Assembly: GCA_028712665.1 (NCBI GenBank)
Contig: JAQTRC010000004.1
Span: 1 to 64,000, forward strand
Source: Desulfuromonadaceae bacterium
Lineage (GTDB): Bacteria > Desulfobacterota > Desulfuromonadia > Geobacterales > Pseudopelobacteraceae
Length of the DNA: 64,000 bases
Reading direction: 5' to 3'
Notes under the pieces: model-generated
The model's database searches: none
Seen by the model: the letters and a program-made list of their open reading frames with translations, nothing else
Told to the model about the DNA's origin: nothing
Translations under genes and position numbers: made by a program
Part shown: positions 46,145 to 57,288 of the stretch, piece by piece
Layout of the letters: each line of letters opens with the position of its first letter
How positions within the stretch are numbered: position 1 is the first letter of the stretch

Positions 46145-48207
46145 TGAGCACTAAAGAACTTTTTCTTGAAATCGGCTGCGAAGAAATTCCTGCCGGGTTT
46201 ATACCGCGAGCTACTGCGGAAATGAAGGCAATCATCACCAAAGAACTTGCCATTGCCCGTCTCTCTTTCACCGAGATAAAGACGCTGGCAACTCCTCGCC
46301 GCCTGGTGCTTGTTGTTCAGGGAATTCCAGCAGTACAGCCGGACGCCGAGATAACGGCAACCGGCCCATCGCTAAAAGCGGCCTATGGTGCCGACGGCAA
46401 ACCAACCAAGGCAGCCGAAGGTTTTGCCCGCGGACAGGGTGTTGATGTTTCAGCTCTGCAGACAATTACCACCGACAAAGGTGAGTACCTGTTTGTCAGC
46501 AAACATGAAACCGGTCGCCCAACTTACGAAATCCTGACAGAACTGCTTCCGGCATTGGTCACAAACATCCCTTTCAAGAAATCAATGCGCTGGGGGGATG
46601 GCGATGTGCGTTTTGCAAGGCCGGTTCACTGGATAGTGGCGCTGTTCGACGGCGCAATTGTCCCATTTTCATTCGGCTCGGTTGAAAGCGGTAAAGTCTC
46701 GCGCGGTCACCGCTTCATGGCAAGCACCCCCTTCCCGGTAAACAATTTTGCCCACTATCTGGAAGAATGTGAACGCCATTTTGTTATTCCAGATCCGGAA
46801 AAGCGCAAGGAGATCATCCGTCGAGAAACGCACCGCGTGGCCGTAGCTGCCGGCGGCCACCTGTTACCAGATGAAGAGTTGTTGGAGCAGGTAGCCTATC
46901 TGGTCGAATATCCAAGCGCCGTTCATGGCACCTTCTCCTCCGAGTTCCTGAAGGTCCCAAAAGAGGTGCTGATTACCTCAATGCGCAGCCACCAACGCTA
47001 TTTTTCGATAGTAGATGCCAACGGAGGGTTGCTCCCCGGCTTTATTACCATAAACAACACCCTGACCGAAGATCCCTCTGTCGTCGTCAAAGGGAACGAG
47101 CGTGTGCTGCGCGCCCGTTTATCCGATGCCCGCTTTTTCTTCGAGGAGGATCAGAAAGTTCGTCTGGATGACCGGGTGGAATCGCTCAAGAAAGTCGTGT
47201 ACCAGCAAAAACTGGGCACCTCCTTTGAGAAGATGGAGCGTTTCAGTGCGCTGGCTGAGGGACTGGCCGATCAGCTGAATCCAGCTGTCAAAACTAAGAC
47301 CTCACGCGCTGCCAGGCTATGCAAGGCCGATCTCGTCTCCGGAATGGTCGGAGAGTTCCCGGAGGTGCAGGGGGTTATGGGGCGTGAATACGCCTTGCTG
47401 GAGGGGGAAGATGCTGCTGTGGCCAATGCCATCGCCGAACATTACCTGCCGACTCAGGCGGGGGGCGAACTGCCGCCATCAGACATTGGCGCTTTTGTTT
47501 CGATAGCCGATAAAATGGATACTATCTGCGGTTGTTTCGGAGTCGGTTTGATTCCCACCGGTGCTGCCGACCCCTACGCACTGCGGCGTGCCACCATCGG
47601 TATTATCAGCATCATTCTCGAAAAGGGATACCGTCTCTCGCTCCCCTCCCTGATCGACAGGTCACTGGAGCTTCTGGCAACTAAACTGACCCGCCCTAAG
47701 GCAGAGGTGGCAACTGATCTGCTCGAATTTTTCCGCGCACGCTTCATAAACCTGCTGGGGAATACGTTTGCGGCGGATGCCGTAGAGGCCGCCATCGCAC
47801 CCGGCTTCGACGATCTTGTTGACGTAAAAGCCCGCATCGTTGCGCTGGCCAAATTCAAGAGTCATCCGGACTTTGAACCGCTGTCAGTTGCATTCAAGCG
47901 GGTTGGAAACATCATCAAGGGGGGGATTGACGCCACTGTTGACCCATCACTGTTCGGGGACATTGCTGAAGGCGCGCTGTTCGAGGCGCTTCAGGCTGTG
48001 AAGAGTTCAGTTGATCAAAAAGTTGTTTCCGGCGCCTGGCTGGACGCCCTTGCCGAGATAGCCACTCTGCGCGGCCCGGTGGACAACTTCTTCGACAAGG
48101 TTATGGTCATGGCTGAAGATCCGCGTGTACGCAACAACCGGCTTGCGCTGCTGACAGCCATCTCTCGCATGATCGGCAAGATTGCCGATTTTTCCAGAAT
48201 CGCTTAA
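46144..48207 (+). CDS. glyS: Glycine--tRNA ligase beta subunit
   Basis: ELFLEIGCEEIPAGFIPRA, LATPRRLVLVVQGI; ATG overlaps glyQ stop. Confidence 0.97.
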   Translation: MSTKELFLEIGCEEIPAGFIPRATAEMKAIITKELAIARLSFTEIKTLATPRRLVLVVQGIPAVQPDAEITATGPSLKAAYGADGKPTKAAEGFARGQGVDVSALQTITTDKGEYLFVSKHETGRPTYEILTELLPALVTNIPFKKSMRWGDGDVRFARPVHWIVALFDGAIVPFSFGSVESGKVSRGHRFMASTPFPVNNFAHYLEECERHFVIPDPEKRKEIIRRETHRVAVAAGGHLLPDEELLEQVAYLVEYPSAVHGTFSSEFLKVPKEVLITSMRSHQRYFSIVDANGGLLPGFITINNTLTEDPSVVVKGNERVLRARLSDARFFFEEDQKVRLDDRVESLKKVVYQQKLGTSFEKMERFSALAEGLADQLNPAVKTKTSRAARLCKADLVSGMVGEFPEVQGVMGREYALLEGEDAAVANAIAEHYLPTQAGGELPPSDIGAFVSIADKMDTICGCFGVGLIPTGAADPYALRRATIGIISIILEKGYRLSLPSLIDRSLELLATKLTRPKAEVATDLLEFFRARFINLLGNTFAADAVEAAIAPGFDDLVDVKARIVALAKFKSHPDFEPLSVAFKRVGNIIKGGIDATVDPSLFGDIAEGALFEALQAVKSSVDQKVVSGAWLDALAEIATLRGPVDNFFDKVMVMAEDPRVRNNRLALLTAISRMIGKIADFSRIA

Positions 48208-48245
48208 ACATCTTGCTGAAGTTACAGGAGTAAAAGGAGCTTCAA

Positions 48246-49802
48246 ATGTCATATACCACTCGTATCCTTGCCGGAAACGCTCTGGGGATAGTTTTGACCG
48301 TAGCAGCCATGGCGATCCTTAATCAGAAGGGTGATCTTCTCATTTCTATTGCAATCGGCGTAGCGCTTCTGATTGTCACGTCGATCATCCTCTGGATGTT
48401 GGGTAACGGTGCATTCAAGCCTCTGGCCGGTATTGTGGCAGCACTCGAAAAGGCGGCTGCAGGCGATCTGTCAGTCCGGGCAGAGGTGACTGGTGATGGC
48501 GATTTTGCCCGTCTTGCAAACGCCTTCAACAGCATGATGAACGATATGAACAGGGCCATGCGCCAGTTCTTCTCGGTAGCTGATACGGTGCGAGACTCGG
48601 TCGTGATGGTACGTTCCACAACCGATGCCATGGCTTCTGCAGCTGAAGATGTTGCCGTTCAGGCCAGCACCATCGCCACTGCAAGTGAAGAGATGTCTGC
48701 TACATCCGGAGATATCGCCCGTAACTGCCTGTATGCAGCGGAGAGTGCCCAGAAAGCTACCGATCAGACACACAGTGGTTCCCAACTGGTCCAGAACAGC
48801 TCCCGTTTGATGGAAGGTATCGCCCAGCGGGTAAATATTTCATCCCGTACAGTCGAAGGACTGGGGCAGCGCTCCGATCAGATCGGCGCCATAGTCAACA
48901 CCATCCAGGACATTGCCGATCAGACTAATCTGCTGGCTCTGAACGCAGCCATCGAAGCGGCCCGGGCCGGTGAACAGGGACGAGGTTTTGCGGTCGTTGC
49001 GGATGAGGTTCGGGCTCTGGCAGAGCGTACCACCAAGGCAACGAAAGAGATCGCAGCAATGATAAAGGCAATTCAAAGTGAAACCCAGAGTGCTGTCAAC
49101 TCCATGTCGGAAGGGGTAGATGAGGTCAAGCGGGGTACAGCCGAGTCCACCCGCTCCGGAGAGGCTTTAGAGGATATACTTAACAAAATCAATGAATTGA
49201 CGATGCAGATCAGCCAGGTTGCAACTGCAGCTGAGGAGCAGACCGCCACGACGCAGGAGATAACCAACAACATCCAGATGATAACCGACGTTGTTAATCG
49301 CAATGTAGAAAATGCACGCAGCACGACCCAGGCGACCACCACGCTTGCCAAACAGGTTGATGGGCTGCATGAACTTGTCGGGAAGTTCCGCCTATCAAAA
49401 GCGCTGGAGTGGGATCCATCATTTGCAACCGGCGTTTTGAAGTACGATGAGCAGCATAAGGTGCTTTTCAACATGGTTAACGACCTGGCCGATGCCATGC
49501 AGCAGAAAAAAAGTAAAGAGGCGGTCGGTCGGGTACTGAATGGTCTGGCAGAATATACCGTCAATCACTTTGCCGACGAAGAGCGGAGCTTCGCCCACTC
49601 CCGCTACCCGGAAGAGAGCGAGCACAAAGCACTGCACAAGAAACTGGTCGACCAGGTTGTTGCTCTGATCGGTAAATTTAATGCCGGTGAGCCACTCATA
49701 ACTCAGGACGTAATAAATTTTCTGCAGGATTGGCTGATCAACCACATCAAGGGAGTCGATAGGCGTTACGGACCACACCTCAACAATAACGGCATCAAAT
49801 GA
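48246..49802 (+). CDS. Methyl-accepting chemotaxis protein with C-terminal bacteriohemerythrin domain
   Basis: MCP hairpin [38 protein letters not shown]; hemerythrin ligands [13 protein letters not shown]...[12 protein letters not shown]...EHKALHKKL...[13 protein letters not shown]. Confidence 0.93.
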   Translation: MSYTTRILAGNALGIVLTVAAMAILNQKGDLLISIAIGVALLIVTSIILWMLGNGAFKPLAGIVAALEKAAAGDLSVRAEVTGDGDFARLANAFNSMMNDMNRAMRQFFSVADTVRDSVVMVRSTTDAMASAAEDVAVQASTIATASEEMSATSGDIARNCLYAAESAQKATDQTHSGSQLVQNSSRLMEGIAQRVNISSRTVEGLGQRSDQIGAIVNTIQDIADQTNLLALNAAIEAARAGEQGRGFAVVADEVRALAERTTKATKEIAAMIKAIQSETQSAVNSMSEGVDEVKRGTAESTRSGEALEDILNKINELTMQISQVATAAEEQTATTQEITNNIQMITDVVNRNVENARSTTQATTTLAKQVDGLHELVGKFRLSKALEWDPSFATGVLKYDEQHKVLFNMVNDLADAMQQKKSKEAVGRVLNGLAEYTVNHFADEERSFAHSRYPEESEHKALHKKLVDQVVALIGKFNAGEPLITQDVINFLQDWLINHIKGVDRRYGPHLNNNGIK

Positions 49803-50422
49803 TTGCAATCATCGACTATGGCATGGGCAACCTCCGTTCCGTTCAGAAAGGATTCGAGAAGGTGGGAGCAGAAGCGGTGGTTACCGCCGACCCGAATAAA
49901 ATTCTGGAAGCCGACCGGATAGTGCTGCCCGGCGTAGGCGCTTTTCGAGACTGTATGAGCAATCTGGAGCAAGCCGGCTTCGTCGAACCGATACTTAAGG
50001 TTATTGCCGAAGGAAGACCGTTTTTGGGCATATGTGTTGGAATGCAACTGCTCTTCACCGACAGTGTCGAATTTGGTAAGTACAACGGCCTGAATCTGAT
50101 ACCAGGCCACGTCCTCCGTTTTCCAGACAAGATGACCGTAGCGGGTGAGAAACTGAAAGTGCCGCAGATGGGCTGGAACCAACTTCATTTCCAACATCGA
50201 CCGCCTGTTTTGGAAAGTATCGAAGAAGGCAGCAACGTCTATTTTGTCCACTCCTATTACGTTATACCGGATGATAAAAGCGTAATTGCAACCACAACCG
50301 GCTACGGAGTAGAGTTCTGCTCGTCGGTCTGGAAGGACAATATCATCGCCACCCAGTTCCACCCTGAAAAATCCCAGGGGGTGGGACTGCGGATACTCAA
50401 AAATTTTGCGGAGCTAAAATGA
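49799..50422 (+). CDS. hisH: Imidazole glycerol phosphate synthase subunit HisH
   Basis: [39 protein letters not shown]. Confidence 0.96.
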   Translation: MIAIIDYGMGNLRSVQKGFEKVGAEAVVTADPNKILEADRIVLPGVGAFRDCMSNLEQAGFVEPILKVIAEGRPFLGICVGMQLLFTDSVEFGKYNGLNLIPGHVLRFPDKMTVAGEKLKVPQMGWNQLHFQHRPPVLESIEEGSNVYFVHSYYVIPDDKSVIATTTGYGVEFCSSVWKDNIIATQFHPEKSQGVGLRILKNFAELK

Positions 50423-51156
50423 TCGTCATCCCTGCAATAGACTTAAAGGAAGGAAAATGCGTCCGCCTCGAGCAGGGGTTGATGGATAGAGATACGATCT
50501 TCAACGATGACCCGGTCGCTCAAGCTCGTGCCTGGCGGGACCAGGGGGCCGAACTGCTGCATATCGTAGATCTTGACGGCGCCTTTGCCGGCCAACCGAA
50601 GAACCGCTCCGCGATCGAGGCTATTCTCAAGGGCATCACCATCCCGGCCCAACTTGGGGGCGGCATCCGCGACATCACCACCATTGAGGCCTACCTGTCG
50701 CTGGGGCTCGCGCGCGTGATCATAGGTACAGCAGCCCAGCGCAATCCGGAACTGGTACGCGAAGCCTGCAATAAGTTTTCAGGACGGATCGTAGTCGGCA
50801 TCGACGCCAAAAACGGCATGGTCGCTGTGCAGGGGTGGGCTGAAGTTACTGATATCAAGGCTGTTGATCTGGCACGCAAGTTCGAAGGTTTCGGCGTTTC
50901 TGCCATAATCTATACCGACATCAGCCGCGACGGCATGTTACAGGGACCAAACCTGGAGGCTACGAAAGCGCTGGCGGAAGCCGTTTCAATCCCTGTCATC
51001 GCATCAGGGGGAGTATCGTCTCTGAAGGACATAGAAAACCTGATGGCCATCGAATCCAGCGGCGTGACAGGAGTAATTACCGGCAAGGCTATTTATTCCG
51101 GGGCGATCAGGTTGGCCGAGGCTATTGCGATGACAAGAAAAGCGGGTAGAGGTTAA
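50419..51156 (+). CDS. hisA: HisA isomerase
   Basis: [49 protein letters not shown]. Confidence 0.97.
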   Translation: MIVIPAIDLKEGKCVRLEQGLMDRDTIFNDDPVAQARAWRDQGAELLHIVDLDGAFAGQPKNRSAIEAILKGITIPAQLGGGIRDITTIEAYLSLGLARVIIGTAAQRNPELVREACNKFSGRIVVGIDAKNGMVAVQGWAEVTDIKAVDLARKFEGFGVSAIIYTDISRDGMLQGPNLEATKALAEAVSIPVIASGGVSSLKDIENLMAIESSGVTGVITGKAIYSGAIRLAEAIAMTRKAGRG

Positions 51157-51184
51157 GGTAGAGTTTTCCTCAATCTCAACCTTT
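51149..51184. repeat. Short inverted element at the hisA-hisF junction
   Basis: GAGGTTAAGGTAGAG-tttt-CCTCAATCTCAACCTTTT, same word family as the element at 9166-9223. Confidence 0.45.
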
Positions 51185-51219
51185 TATTGCGTTTCCGAGA
51201 AGTTTTACGGAGAAGTTTT

Positions 51220-51981
51220 ATGTTGACGAAACGAATAATTCCCTGCCTGGATGTCAAAGGTGGTCGCGTCGTCAAAGGGGTCCAGTTTCTGGAACTGCGG
51301 GATGCCGGCGACCCGGTGGAGATTGCCGAGATGTACGACCAGCAGGGTGCTGACGAGCTGACCTTTCTGGACATCACCGCTTCCAGTGACCAGCGGGATA
51401 TCATCATTGACGTTGTGCGCCGCACCGCTGAGCGCGTATTCATGCCACTCACAGTCGGCGGCGGCATCCGCAACGTGGATGACATCCGGCGCCTGCTGAA
51501 CGCAGGCGCCGACAAAACTTCCATCAACACCGCTGCTGTCAATCGCCCGGAATTTGTAAAGGAGGCCGCCGAGCGGTTCGGTTCTCAGTGCACCGTTGTA
51601 GCGATTGATGCTCGCCGGGTGCCGGGAGAGCATCGCTGGGAGGTCTACACCCACGGCGGCCGCAACCCGACCGGCATTGATGTCATCGAGTGGGCGATCA
51701 GGATGGAAGGGTACGGCTCCGGCGAAATACTACTGACAAGTATGGATTGCGACGGAACCAAAGATGGTTACGACCTCGAACTGACCCGCGCGGTGGTGGA
51801 TGCGGTCTCCATCCCGGTCATCGCTTCAGGTGGAGTCGGCAATCTTGAACATCTTTTCGACGGTTTCACCAAAGCCGGCGCCAGCGCCTGTCTGGCAGCA
51901 TCCATATTTCACTACCGGGAATACACGATCGGCCAAGCTAAAGAGTATTTACACGACAAGGGAGTGGCGGTACGCTTATGA
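51220..51981 (+). CDS. hisF: Imidazole glycerol phosphate synthase subunit HisF
   Basis: [52 protein letters not shown]. Confidence 0.98.
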   Translation: MLTKRIIPCLDVKGGRVVKGVQFLELRDAGDPVEIAEMYDQQGADELTFLDITASSDQRDIIIDVVRRTAERVFMPLTVGGGIRNVDDIRRLLNAGADKTSINTAAVNRPEFVKEAAERFGSQCTVVAIDARRVPGEHRWEVYTHGGRNPTGIDVIEWAIRMEGYGSGEILLTSMDCDGTKDGYDLELTRAVVDAVSIPVIASGGVGNLEHLFDGFTKAGASACLAASIFHYREYTIGQAKEYLHDKGVAVRL

Positions 51982-52316
51982 ACGAACGTGAAGACATTCT
52001 TCAGACAGTTTATCAGGTAATCCTCGATCGCAAGGCCAACCCTGGGGAGAACTCTTACACCTCCTCACTTATCCAGAAGGGTATTGACAAGATTCTTAAA
52101 AAAATCGGCGAGGAAGCAACAGAGGTTGTCATCGCATCCAAGGGTGGCAAGCATGACGAGATCGTTTATGAGACTGCCGATCTAATCTTTCACTTGCTGA
52201 TCATGCTGGGGTATCATAGCATCCCCCCAGCAGAGGTTTACGACGAACTCCGACGGCGATTCGGAACCTCCGGTCTGGCAGAAAAAGCCGCCCGATCATC
52301 GACCTTTCACTCTTGA
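51978..52316 (+). CDS. hisE: Phosphoribosyl-ATP pyrophosphatase HisE
   Basis: [48 protein letters not shown]. Confidence 0.96.
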   Translation: MNEREDILQTVYQVILDRKANPGENSYTSSLIQKGIDKILKKIGEEATEVVIASKGGKHDEIVYETADLIFHLLIMLGYHSIPPAEVYDELRRRFGTSGLAEKAARSSTFHS

Positions 52317-52345
52317 CCCCTGGTCTTTTTATTGTATTTTGCCTA

Positions 52346-52373
52346 TTGACAAAGTTGCATGGTGTGTTATTCT
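52346..52373 (+). promoter_or_regulatory. sigma70 promoter of the rpsU block
   Basis: TTGACA - 16 bp - TATTCT upstream of rpsU. Confidence 0.65.
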
Positions 52374-52450
52374 ACGCAACTCTCAAATTTGTCTATTTTA
52401 CCAATATATTAGTCTGCTTATAAATCGTAAACGTTGGGGGGTGATTTTAG

Positions 52451-52648
52451 ATGCCGGGAGTAAAAATCAAAGACAGCGAACCGTTTGAAATGGCGCTGAA
52501 GAAGTTTAAAAAACAGTGCGAAAAAGCTGGAATTCTTTCCGAAGTTCGAAAGCGGGAGCATTTCGAAAAGCCAAGCATCAAGCGCAAAAAGAAGGCTATC
52601 GCAGCCCGTAAGCGCGCCCTCAAGAAACAGCGCAAAATGATGGATTAG
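52451..52648 (+). CDS. rpsU: 30S ribosomal protein S21
   Basis: 65 aa basic; [33 protein letters not shown]. Confidence 0.96.
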   Translation: MPGVKIKDSEPFEMALKKFKKQCEKAGILSEVRKREHFEKPSIKRKKKAIAARKRALKKQRKMMD

Positions 52649-52668
52649 CAAGGGCAAGGACACACTGC

Positions 52669-53112
52669 ATGACGCTGAAAGAACAACTGACTGATGCGAT
52701 GAAAATTGCCATGAAGGCGCGGGACAACCTGCGCCTTTCGGCTGTTCGCATGGTATTGTCAGCGATAAAAAATCGAGAGATCGATCAACGGAAAGAGCTC
52801 GATAATCAAGGCATAACAGAAGTTATTTCTACACTGGTAAAGCAGCGCCGCGAATCTATCCGGCTCTATAAGGAAGGGAACAGACCCGAACTGGCCGAAA
52901 AAGAAGAAGCGGAGATGAATATTCTGCTTGGATTCCTGCCTGTCCAGATGTGCCAAACGGAAATCAATGAGCTTGTAACCAGAATAATTCATGAGATCGA
53001 CGCCCATGGGATCAAAGACATGGGGCGTGTTATGAAAGCCGTTACTCCGTTGACAGCCGGCAAAGCAGACGGTAAAGTTGTCAGTGATGCCGTCCGGAGT
53101 CAACTGGCCTGA
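52669..53112 (+). CDS. yqeY: YqeY/GatB-like protein
   Basis: LKEQLTDAMKIAMKARDNLRLSAVRMVLSAIKN, GFLPVQM, DMGRVMKAVTPLTAGKADGK. Confidence 0.93.
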   Translation: MTLKEQLTDAMKIAMKARDNLRLSAVRMVLSAIKNREIDQRKELDNQGITEVISTLVKQRRESIRLYKEGNRPELAEKEEAEMNILLGFLPVQMCQTEINELVTRIIHEIDAHGIKDMGRVMKAVTPLTAGKADGKVVSDAVRSQLA

Positions 53113-53119
53113 GCTTTCA

Positions 53120-53253
53120 TACCAATTCCGAATAAAGGACGCCCTGATTTGGAATTGGGGTTAAGCATACGGCTTGCGTTACCCACACAACAAAGGGGCT
53201 TTCATGTAGATGGCCCCTTCTTTGCGGACATGGGGCTCAACATAGTCAGGGCG
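53120..53253. repeat. Nested palindromic element between yqeY and cvpA
   Basis: CCAATTCC/GGAATTGG (53122/53151), CGCCCTGA/TCAGGGCG (53140/53246), AAGGGGC/GCCCCTT hairpin. Confidence 0.65.
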
Positions 53254-53258
53254 CTTCG

Positions 53259-53750
53259 ATGAACCTTATTGACATCATCATTCTGGTGATTCTCTGTTTT
53301 TTTGCAATCAAGGGTCTGGTTCGCGGACTTGTCAATGAGGCCGCTTCGCTGGCGGGGCTGGTTGTGGGCGGTTTTCTTGCATACCGTTATTACCCATCAC
53401 TGGCCGTACCTGTAAAGAGCCTCCTCCACCTGCCCGCACATCTGGCTTCGTTTCTGGCTTTCATTGTTATACTGCTTCTTACCGGGATCTGCGCCCACAT
53501 AAGCGGCAACATAATAACGGCCGCCCTTCGTTTCGTCATGCTTAGCAGCCTTAACCGGCTTGGAGGAGTTCTGATTGGAACTGCCGAGGGAGCGCTTCTT
53601 TTGTGCATGGTTTTCAGTATTGCTGTATCAGATTTCATGCCCGGACAGATCCGGCAGAAGATCCGATCCTCCGAGCCGGCAAACCTGCTGGCAATAACCG
53701 GTGACCTTTTTCTTTCTGAATGGCGGAACAGTACCGCCCGGAAACCATGA
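53259..53750 (+). CDS. CvpA family protein
   Basis: IDIIILVILCFFAIKGLVRGLVNEAASLAGLVVGGFLAYRYY. Confidence 0.92.
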   Translation: MNLIDIIILVILCFFAIKGLVRGLVNEAASLAGLVVGGFLAYRYYPSLAVPVKSLLHLPAHLASFLAFIVILLLTGICAHISGNIITAALRFVMLSSLNRLGGVLIGTAEGALLLCMVFSIAVSDFMPGQIRQKIRSSEPANLLAITGDLFLSEWRNSTARKP

Positions 53751-55495
53751 TTCCGGAGGAGAAGGTACGCGAGGTAGCTGAGCGGATTTCGATTGTCGAG
53801 GTTGTTTCAGAGTACGTTCAGTTGCGACGCTCCGGAGGCAACTTTTTGGGCCTTTGCCCGTTTCATGGTGAGAAAACACCATCTTTCAACGTAAACCCGG
53901 CCCGTGAAATATTCCACTGTTTCGGCTGCGGTGCCGGCGGCAATGCTTTTTCTTTTTTGATGAAAATAGAAGGGGTCAGCTTTCCTGAGGCGGTCAAAAT
54001 TCTGGCCCGTAAATCCGGGGTCGAGATCGAGGAGCGCCAGCTCAGCCAGGCCGAGAAGCAGGCCCAAGACGAGCGTCAGCAGTTTCAAAAAATCAACGAA
54101 CTGGCAACCAACTACTACCGTTCAATCCTTACGAAAGGGCAGGAGGGGGAGCAGGCTCGCCAGTACCTTGCAAGACGCGCAGTTGAAAGCGATATTTCCG
54201 AGGCATACCGCCTCGGTTTTGCTCCTGATCGTCGCGATGGACTTGTGAAGCATCTGAATAGTAACGGCGCCGTGCTGGAGGTTGCACTTAAGCTGGGCAT
54301 CATCCGTAAAGGGGACGCCGGCTGGTTTGATCTCTTCAGAAATCGTCTGATTTTTCCGATATGCGACGCCAGAGGACAAATCATTGCGTTTGCCGGACGC
54401 GTGCTGGACAGTTCTCTGCCCAAATATATCAACTCCCCGGAATCACCGCTCTACCACAAGAGTTCGGTGCTTTTCGGACTTGACATGGCACTACAGTCGA
54501 TAAGGAACGAAAACGCAGTTATCATCGTGGAGGGTTATTTTGACCACCTGGCTCTCTACCGGGCGGGAATAAGGAACGTGGTTGCCACCTGCGGCACTGC
54601 TTTGACCCCCACCCATGCCGCCTTGATCAAGCGGCATGCCGAACGGGTCTATACCCTCTTCGACAGTGACAGTGCCGGCAAGAAGGCCACAATACGCTCG
54701 ATGGAACTGTTTCTTGAACAACGGATTCCGGCAGATGTCATAATGTTGCCCGCAGGTGACGATCCGGACAGTTTTCTCTCAAAACAGTCGACTGAGGCGT
54801 TTTTTGAACAGCGTGACAAGGCACGTCCAATATTCGACTTTTTTGTTCGTTCATTGCTTCAGGAAACCCCCCCAAGCAGTGTCAGCAACAAGGTGAAAGT
54901 AATCAACGAACTTTCGCCATGTTTTAAAAAGATTGGTGATACTGCAGAGAGAAGTCTCTATGAAAAAGAGATCTGCCGTTTACTGGACATACGTACCCAT
55001 GAATTCCGTAAGCAGTTGGGTGGATTATCACCTGCGAGGAGTCATCAGGCTCCTGTTGTCAATGGGAATATACCGGTAATTGACCGTTCCCAGGAAATGC
55101 TTTTAGCCCTTATGGGGAACTTTCCCGAAGCACTCGAAACTATCAGGGGGCAGGGGGTCGGCACGCTGTTTGAGGGAGACTACCTGACTCTTGCCGAGAC
55201 AATTCTTAAAGAGACAGCGAACATAGATTCTCCAGACTGGAGTGCTATGATGGGACGATTGGACAAACAGGAATTGAGAGATATGCTTTCACGACTGCTT
55301 TTTAGCGCGAGCCAGCTTGAAGGTATGGACTGGCAGATAGCATTTGATGATTGTAGGCAGGCGCGAATAAAAAAACAGCTTACCACAAAAAATATCAGCC
55401 TGCGATTGGCAGTTATCGATCCAGATAGCGAAGAGCATGCAGCCCTGCTGAAACTGGCTGATGAAGAACTGCGCACCAGAAAATCTAAGTTTTAG
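53747..55495 (+). CDS. dnaG: DNA primase DnaG
   Basis: Zn-binding [52 protein letters not shown]. Confidence 0.98.
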   Translation: MIPEEKVREVAERISIVEVVSEYVQLRRSGGNFLGLCPFHGEKTPSFNVNPAREIFHCFGCGAGGNAFSFLMKIEGVSFPEAVKILARKSGVEIEERQLSQAEKQAQDERQQFQKINELATNYYRSILTKGQEGEQARQYLARRAVESDISEAYRLGFAPDRRDGLVKHLNSNGAVLEVALKLGIIRKGDAGWFDLFRNRLIFPICDARGQIIAFAGRVLDSSLPKYINSPESPLYHKSSVLFGLDMALQSIRNENAVIIVEGYFDHLALYRAGIRNVVATCGTALTPTHAALIKRHAERVYTLFDSDSAGKKATIRSMELFLEQRIPADVIMLPAGDDPDSFLSKQSTEAFFEQRDKARPIFDFFVRSLLQETPPSSVSNKVKVINELSPCFKKIGDTAERSLYEKEICRLLDIRTHEFRKQLGGLSPARSHQAPVVNGNIPVIDRSQEMLLALMGNFPEALETIRGQGVGTLFEGDYLTLAETILKETANIDSPDWSAMMGRLDKQELRDMLSRLLFSASQLEGMDWQIAFDDCRQARIKKQLTTKNISLRLAVIDPDSEEHAALLKLADEELRTRKSKF

Positions 55496-55535
55496 CCGTT
55501 TCCTTTTCGGACGACGGCCATATCGAGGTGAATGC

Positions 55536-57284
55536 ATGACAAAGAAAAACATGGACGATGTTAAGCAGCTGATTGACATCGGCAAGGAAAAAGGATTTCT
55601 CACCTTCGACGAAGTAAATGACATGCTGCCCCCCGATATCGCCACCGATCAGATCGACGATGTTATGGGTATGTTCGGTGACATGGACATCGAAATTGTT
55701 GATTCTGCACAAAAAGTCAAGATTCCAAAAATGAAAATTGATCTTGAGGAAGATGATGAGGCCGAAGGGGAGTCGGAAGAAGTTGAATTTGAGCCTGGCT
55801 CGATCGGTCGGACCAGTGACCCCGTCCGCATGTATCTACGGGAAATGGGTTCTGTTTCGCTTTTGACCCGGGAGGGTGAAGTCGAGATTGCCAAGCGGAT
55901 AGAAGATGGAGAGCGCGACGTTGCCGGGGTTATACTTAACACACCGATCACGGTCAAGGAGGTTCTGTCGCTTGGTGAGCGGTTGCGCAAATTCCAGATT
56001 AATGCCTCTGAGGTCAGCAAGGAAGTCGAAGAAGAGGAGTTGGAGGATGACGAGGAGGACGTCCAGAAAGTCAGGATACTGGAGGTCATAGATTCGATTG
56101 CCGCTCAGGATCTGTTGTTGACAGAAATTATCGAAGCAGTTGCGGCCGCAAAGTCTGCTACAAAGAAAAAGGAGCAAGAAAAGAAATTAAGCCAGGCGAA
56201 GGACCATCAGGCAGAACTCCTCAAGTCCCTGAGGCTCAAGGACCGGCACATCAACAAGGTGGCTGAACGCCTAAAGGAATTGTCGATAAAGGTCGAGAAG
56301 ATGCAGGAGGAACTGGCCGATCTGCACAGGCTGATTCCGATTGATAAACTAAAGGCCCTGGTCGATAAACTTCAAAATGACGAAGAAAAAGCCACGGCAG
56401 AATTCAAGAAGCTGAAACTTGATGAAGAAGAAACTCATAAACTGGAAAAGCGATTACGTAGCGCGGCGCGCAAACTTCAGAAGGTCGAGCAGGAATCCGG
56501 TTTTAAAGCGAGTGATCTTTCTGCAGCACTCAAGGCTATCGAGGAGGGTGAATGCAAGGCCCGTATTGCAAAAAGCGAGCTGATCGAAGCCAATCTGAGA
56601 CTTGTGGTCTCGATAGCTAAAAAGTATACCAATCGAGGACTGCAGTTTCTTGACCTGATCCAGGAAGGTAATATCGGATTGATGAAAGCTGTGGACAAGT
56701 TCGAATACCAGCGCGGCTACAAGTTTTCAACATACGCCACTTGGTGGATTCGTCAGGCGATAACCCGCGCCATAGCAGACCAGGCCCGCACCATCCGTAT
56801 TCCGGTTCATATGATTGAGACAATAAACAAGCTGATTCGCACCAGCCGTCAGCTCGTACAGGAAAATGGCCGGGAACCGTCACCGGAAGAGATCGCCGAG
56901 CGTATGCAACTACCACTCGACAAGGTGCGCAAAGTACTCAAGATTGCCAAGGAACCGATTTCACTGGAGACTCCTATTGGCGAAGAAGAAGATTCGCACC
57001 TTGGTGATTTTATCGAAGACAAGGGCGTTATTTCACCAATCGATGCGGTTATAAAAGCAAACCTTTCCGAGAGCACGGCCAAGGTGCTGGCAACATTGAC
57101 CCCCCGCGAGGAAAAAGTTTTGCGTATGCGATTTGGAATCGGCGAGAAGAGCGACCATACTCTGGAGGAGGTTGGCCAGGACTTTGAGGTTACTCGTGAG
57201 CGTATCCGTCAGATCGAAGCCAAGGCTTTACGGAAATTGCGCCATCCCAGCCGAAGCAAAAAATTGAAGAGTTTCGTGGATTAA
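55536..57284 (+). CDS. rpoD: RNA polymerase sigma-70 factor RpoD
   Basis: [78 protein letters not shown]; region 4.2 [37 protein letters not shown]. Confidence 0.98.
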   Translation: MTKKNMDDVKQLIDIGKEKGFLTFDEVNDMLPPDIATDQIDDVMGMFGDMDIEIVDSAQKVKIPKMKIDLEEDDEAEGESEEVEFEPGSIGRTSDPVRMYLREMGSVSLLTREGEVEIAKRIEDGERDVAGVILNTPITVKEVLSLGERLRKFQINASEVSKEVEEEELEDDEEDVQKVRILEVIDSIAAQDLLLTEIIEAVAAAKSATKKKEQEKKLSQAKDHQAELLKSLRLKDRHINKVAERLKELSIKVEKMQEELADLHRLIPIDKLKALVDKLQNDEEKATAEFKKLKLDEEETHKLEKRLRSAARKLQKVEQESGFKASDLSAALKAIEEGECKARIAKSELIEANLRLVVSIAKKYTNRGLQFLDLIQEGNIGLMKAVDKFEYQRGYKFSTYATWWIRQAITRAIADQARTIRIPVHMIETINKLIRTSRQLVQENGREPSPEEIAERMQLPLDKVRKVLKIAKEPISLETPIGEEEDSHLGDFIEDKGVISPIDAVIKANLSESTAKVLATLTPREEKVLRMRFGIGEKSDHTLEEVGQDFEVTRERIRQIEAKALRKLRHPSRSKKLKSFVD

Positions 57285-57288
57285 TGCT

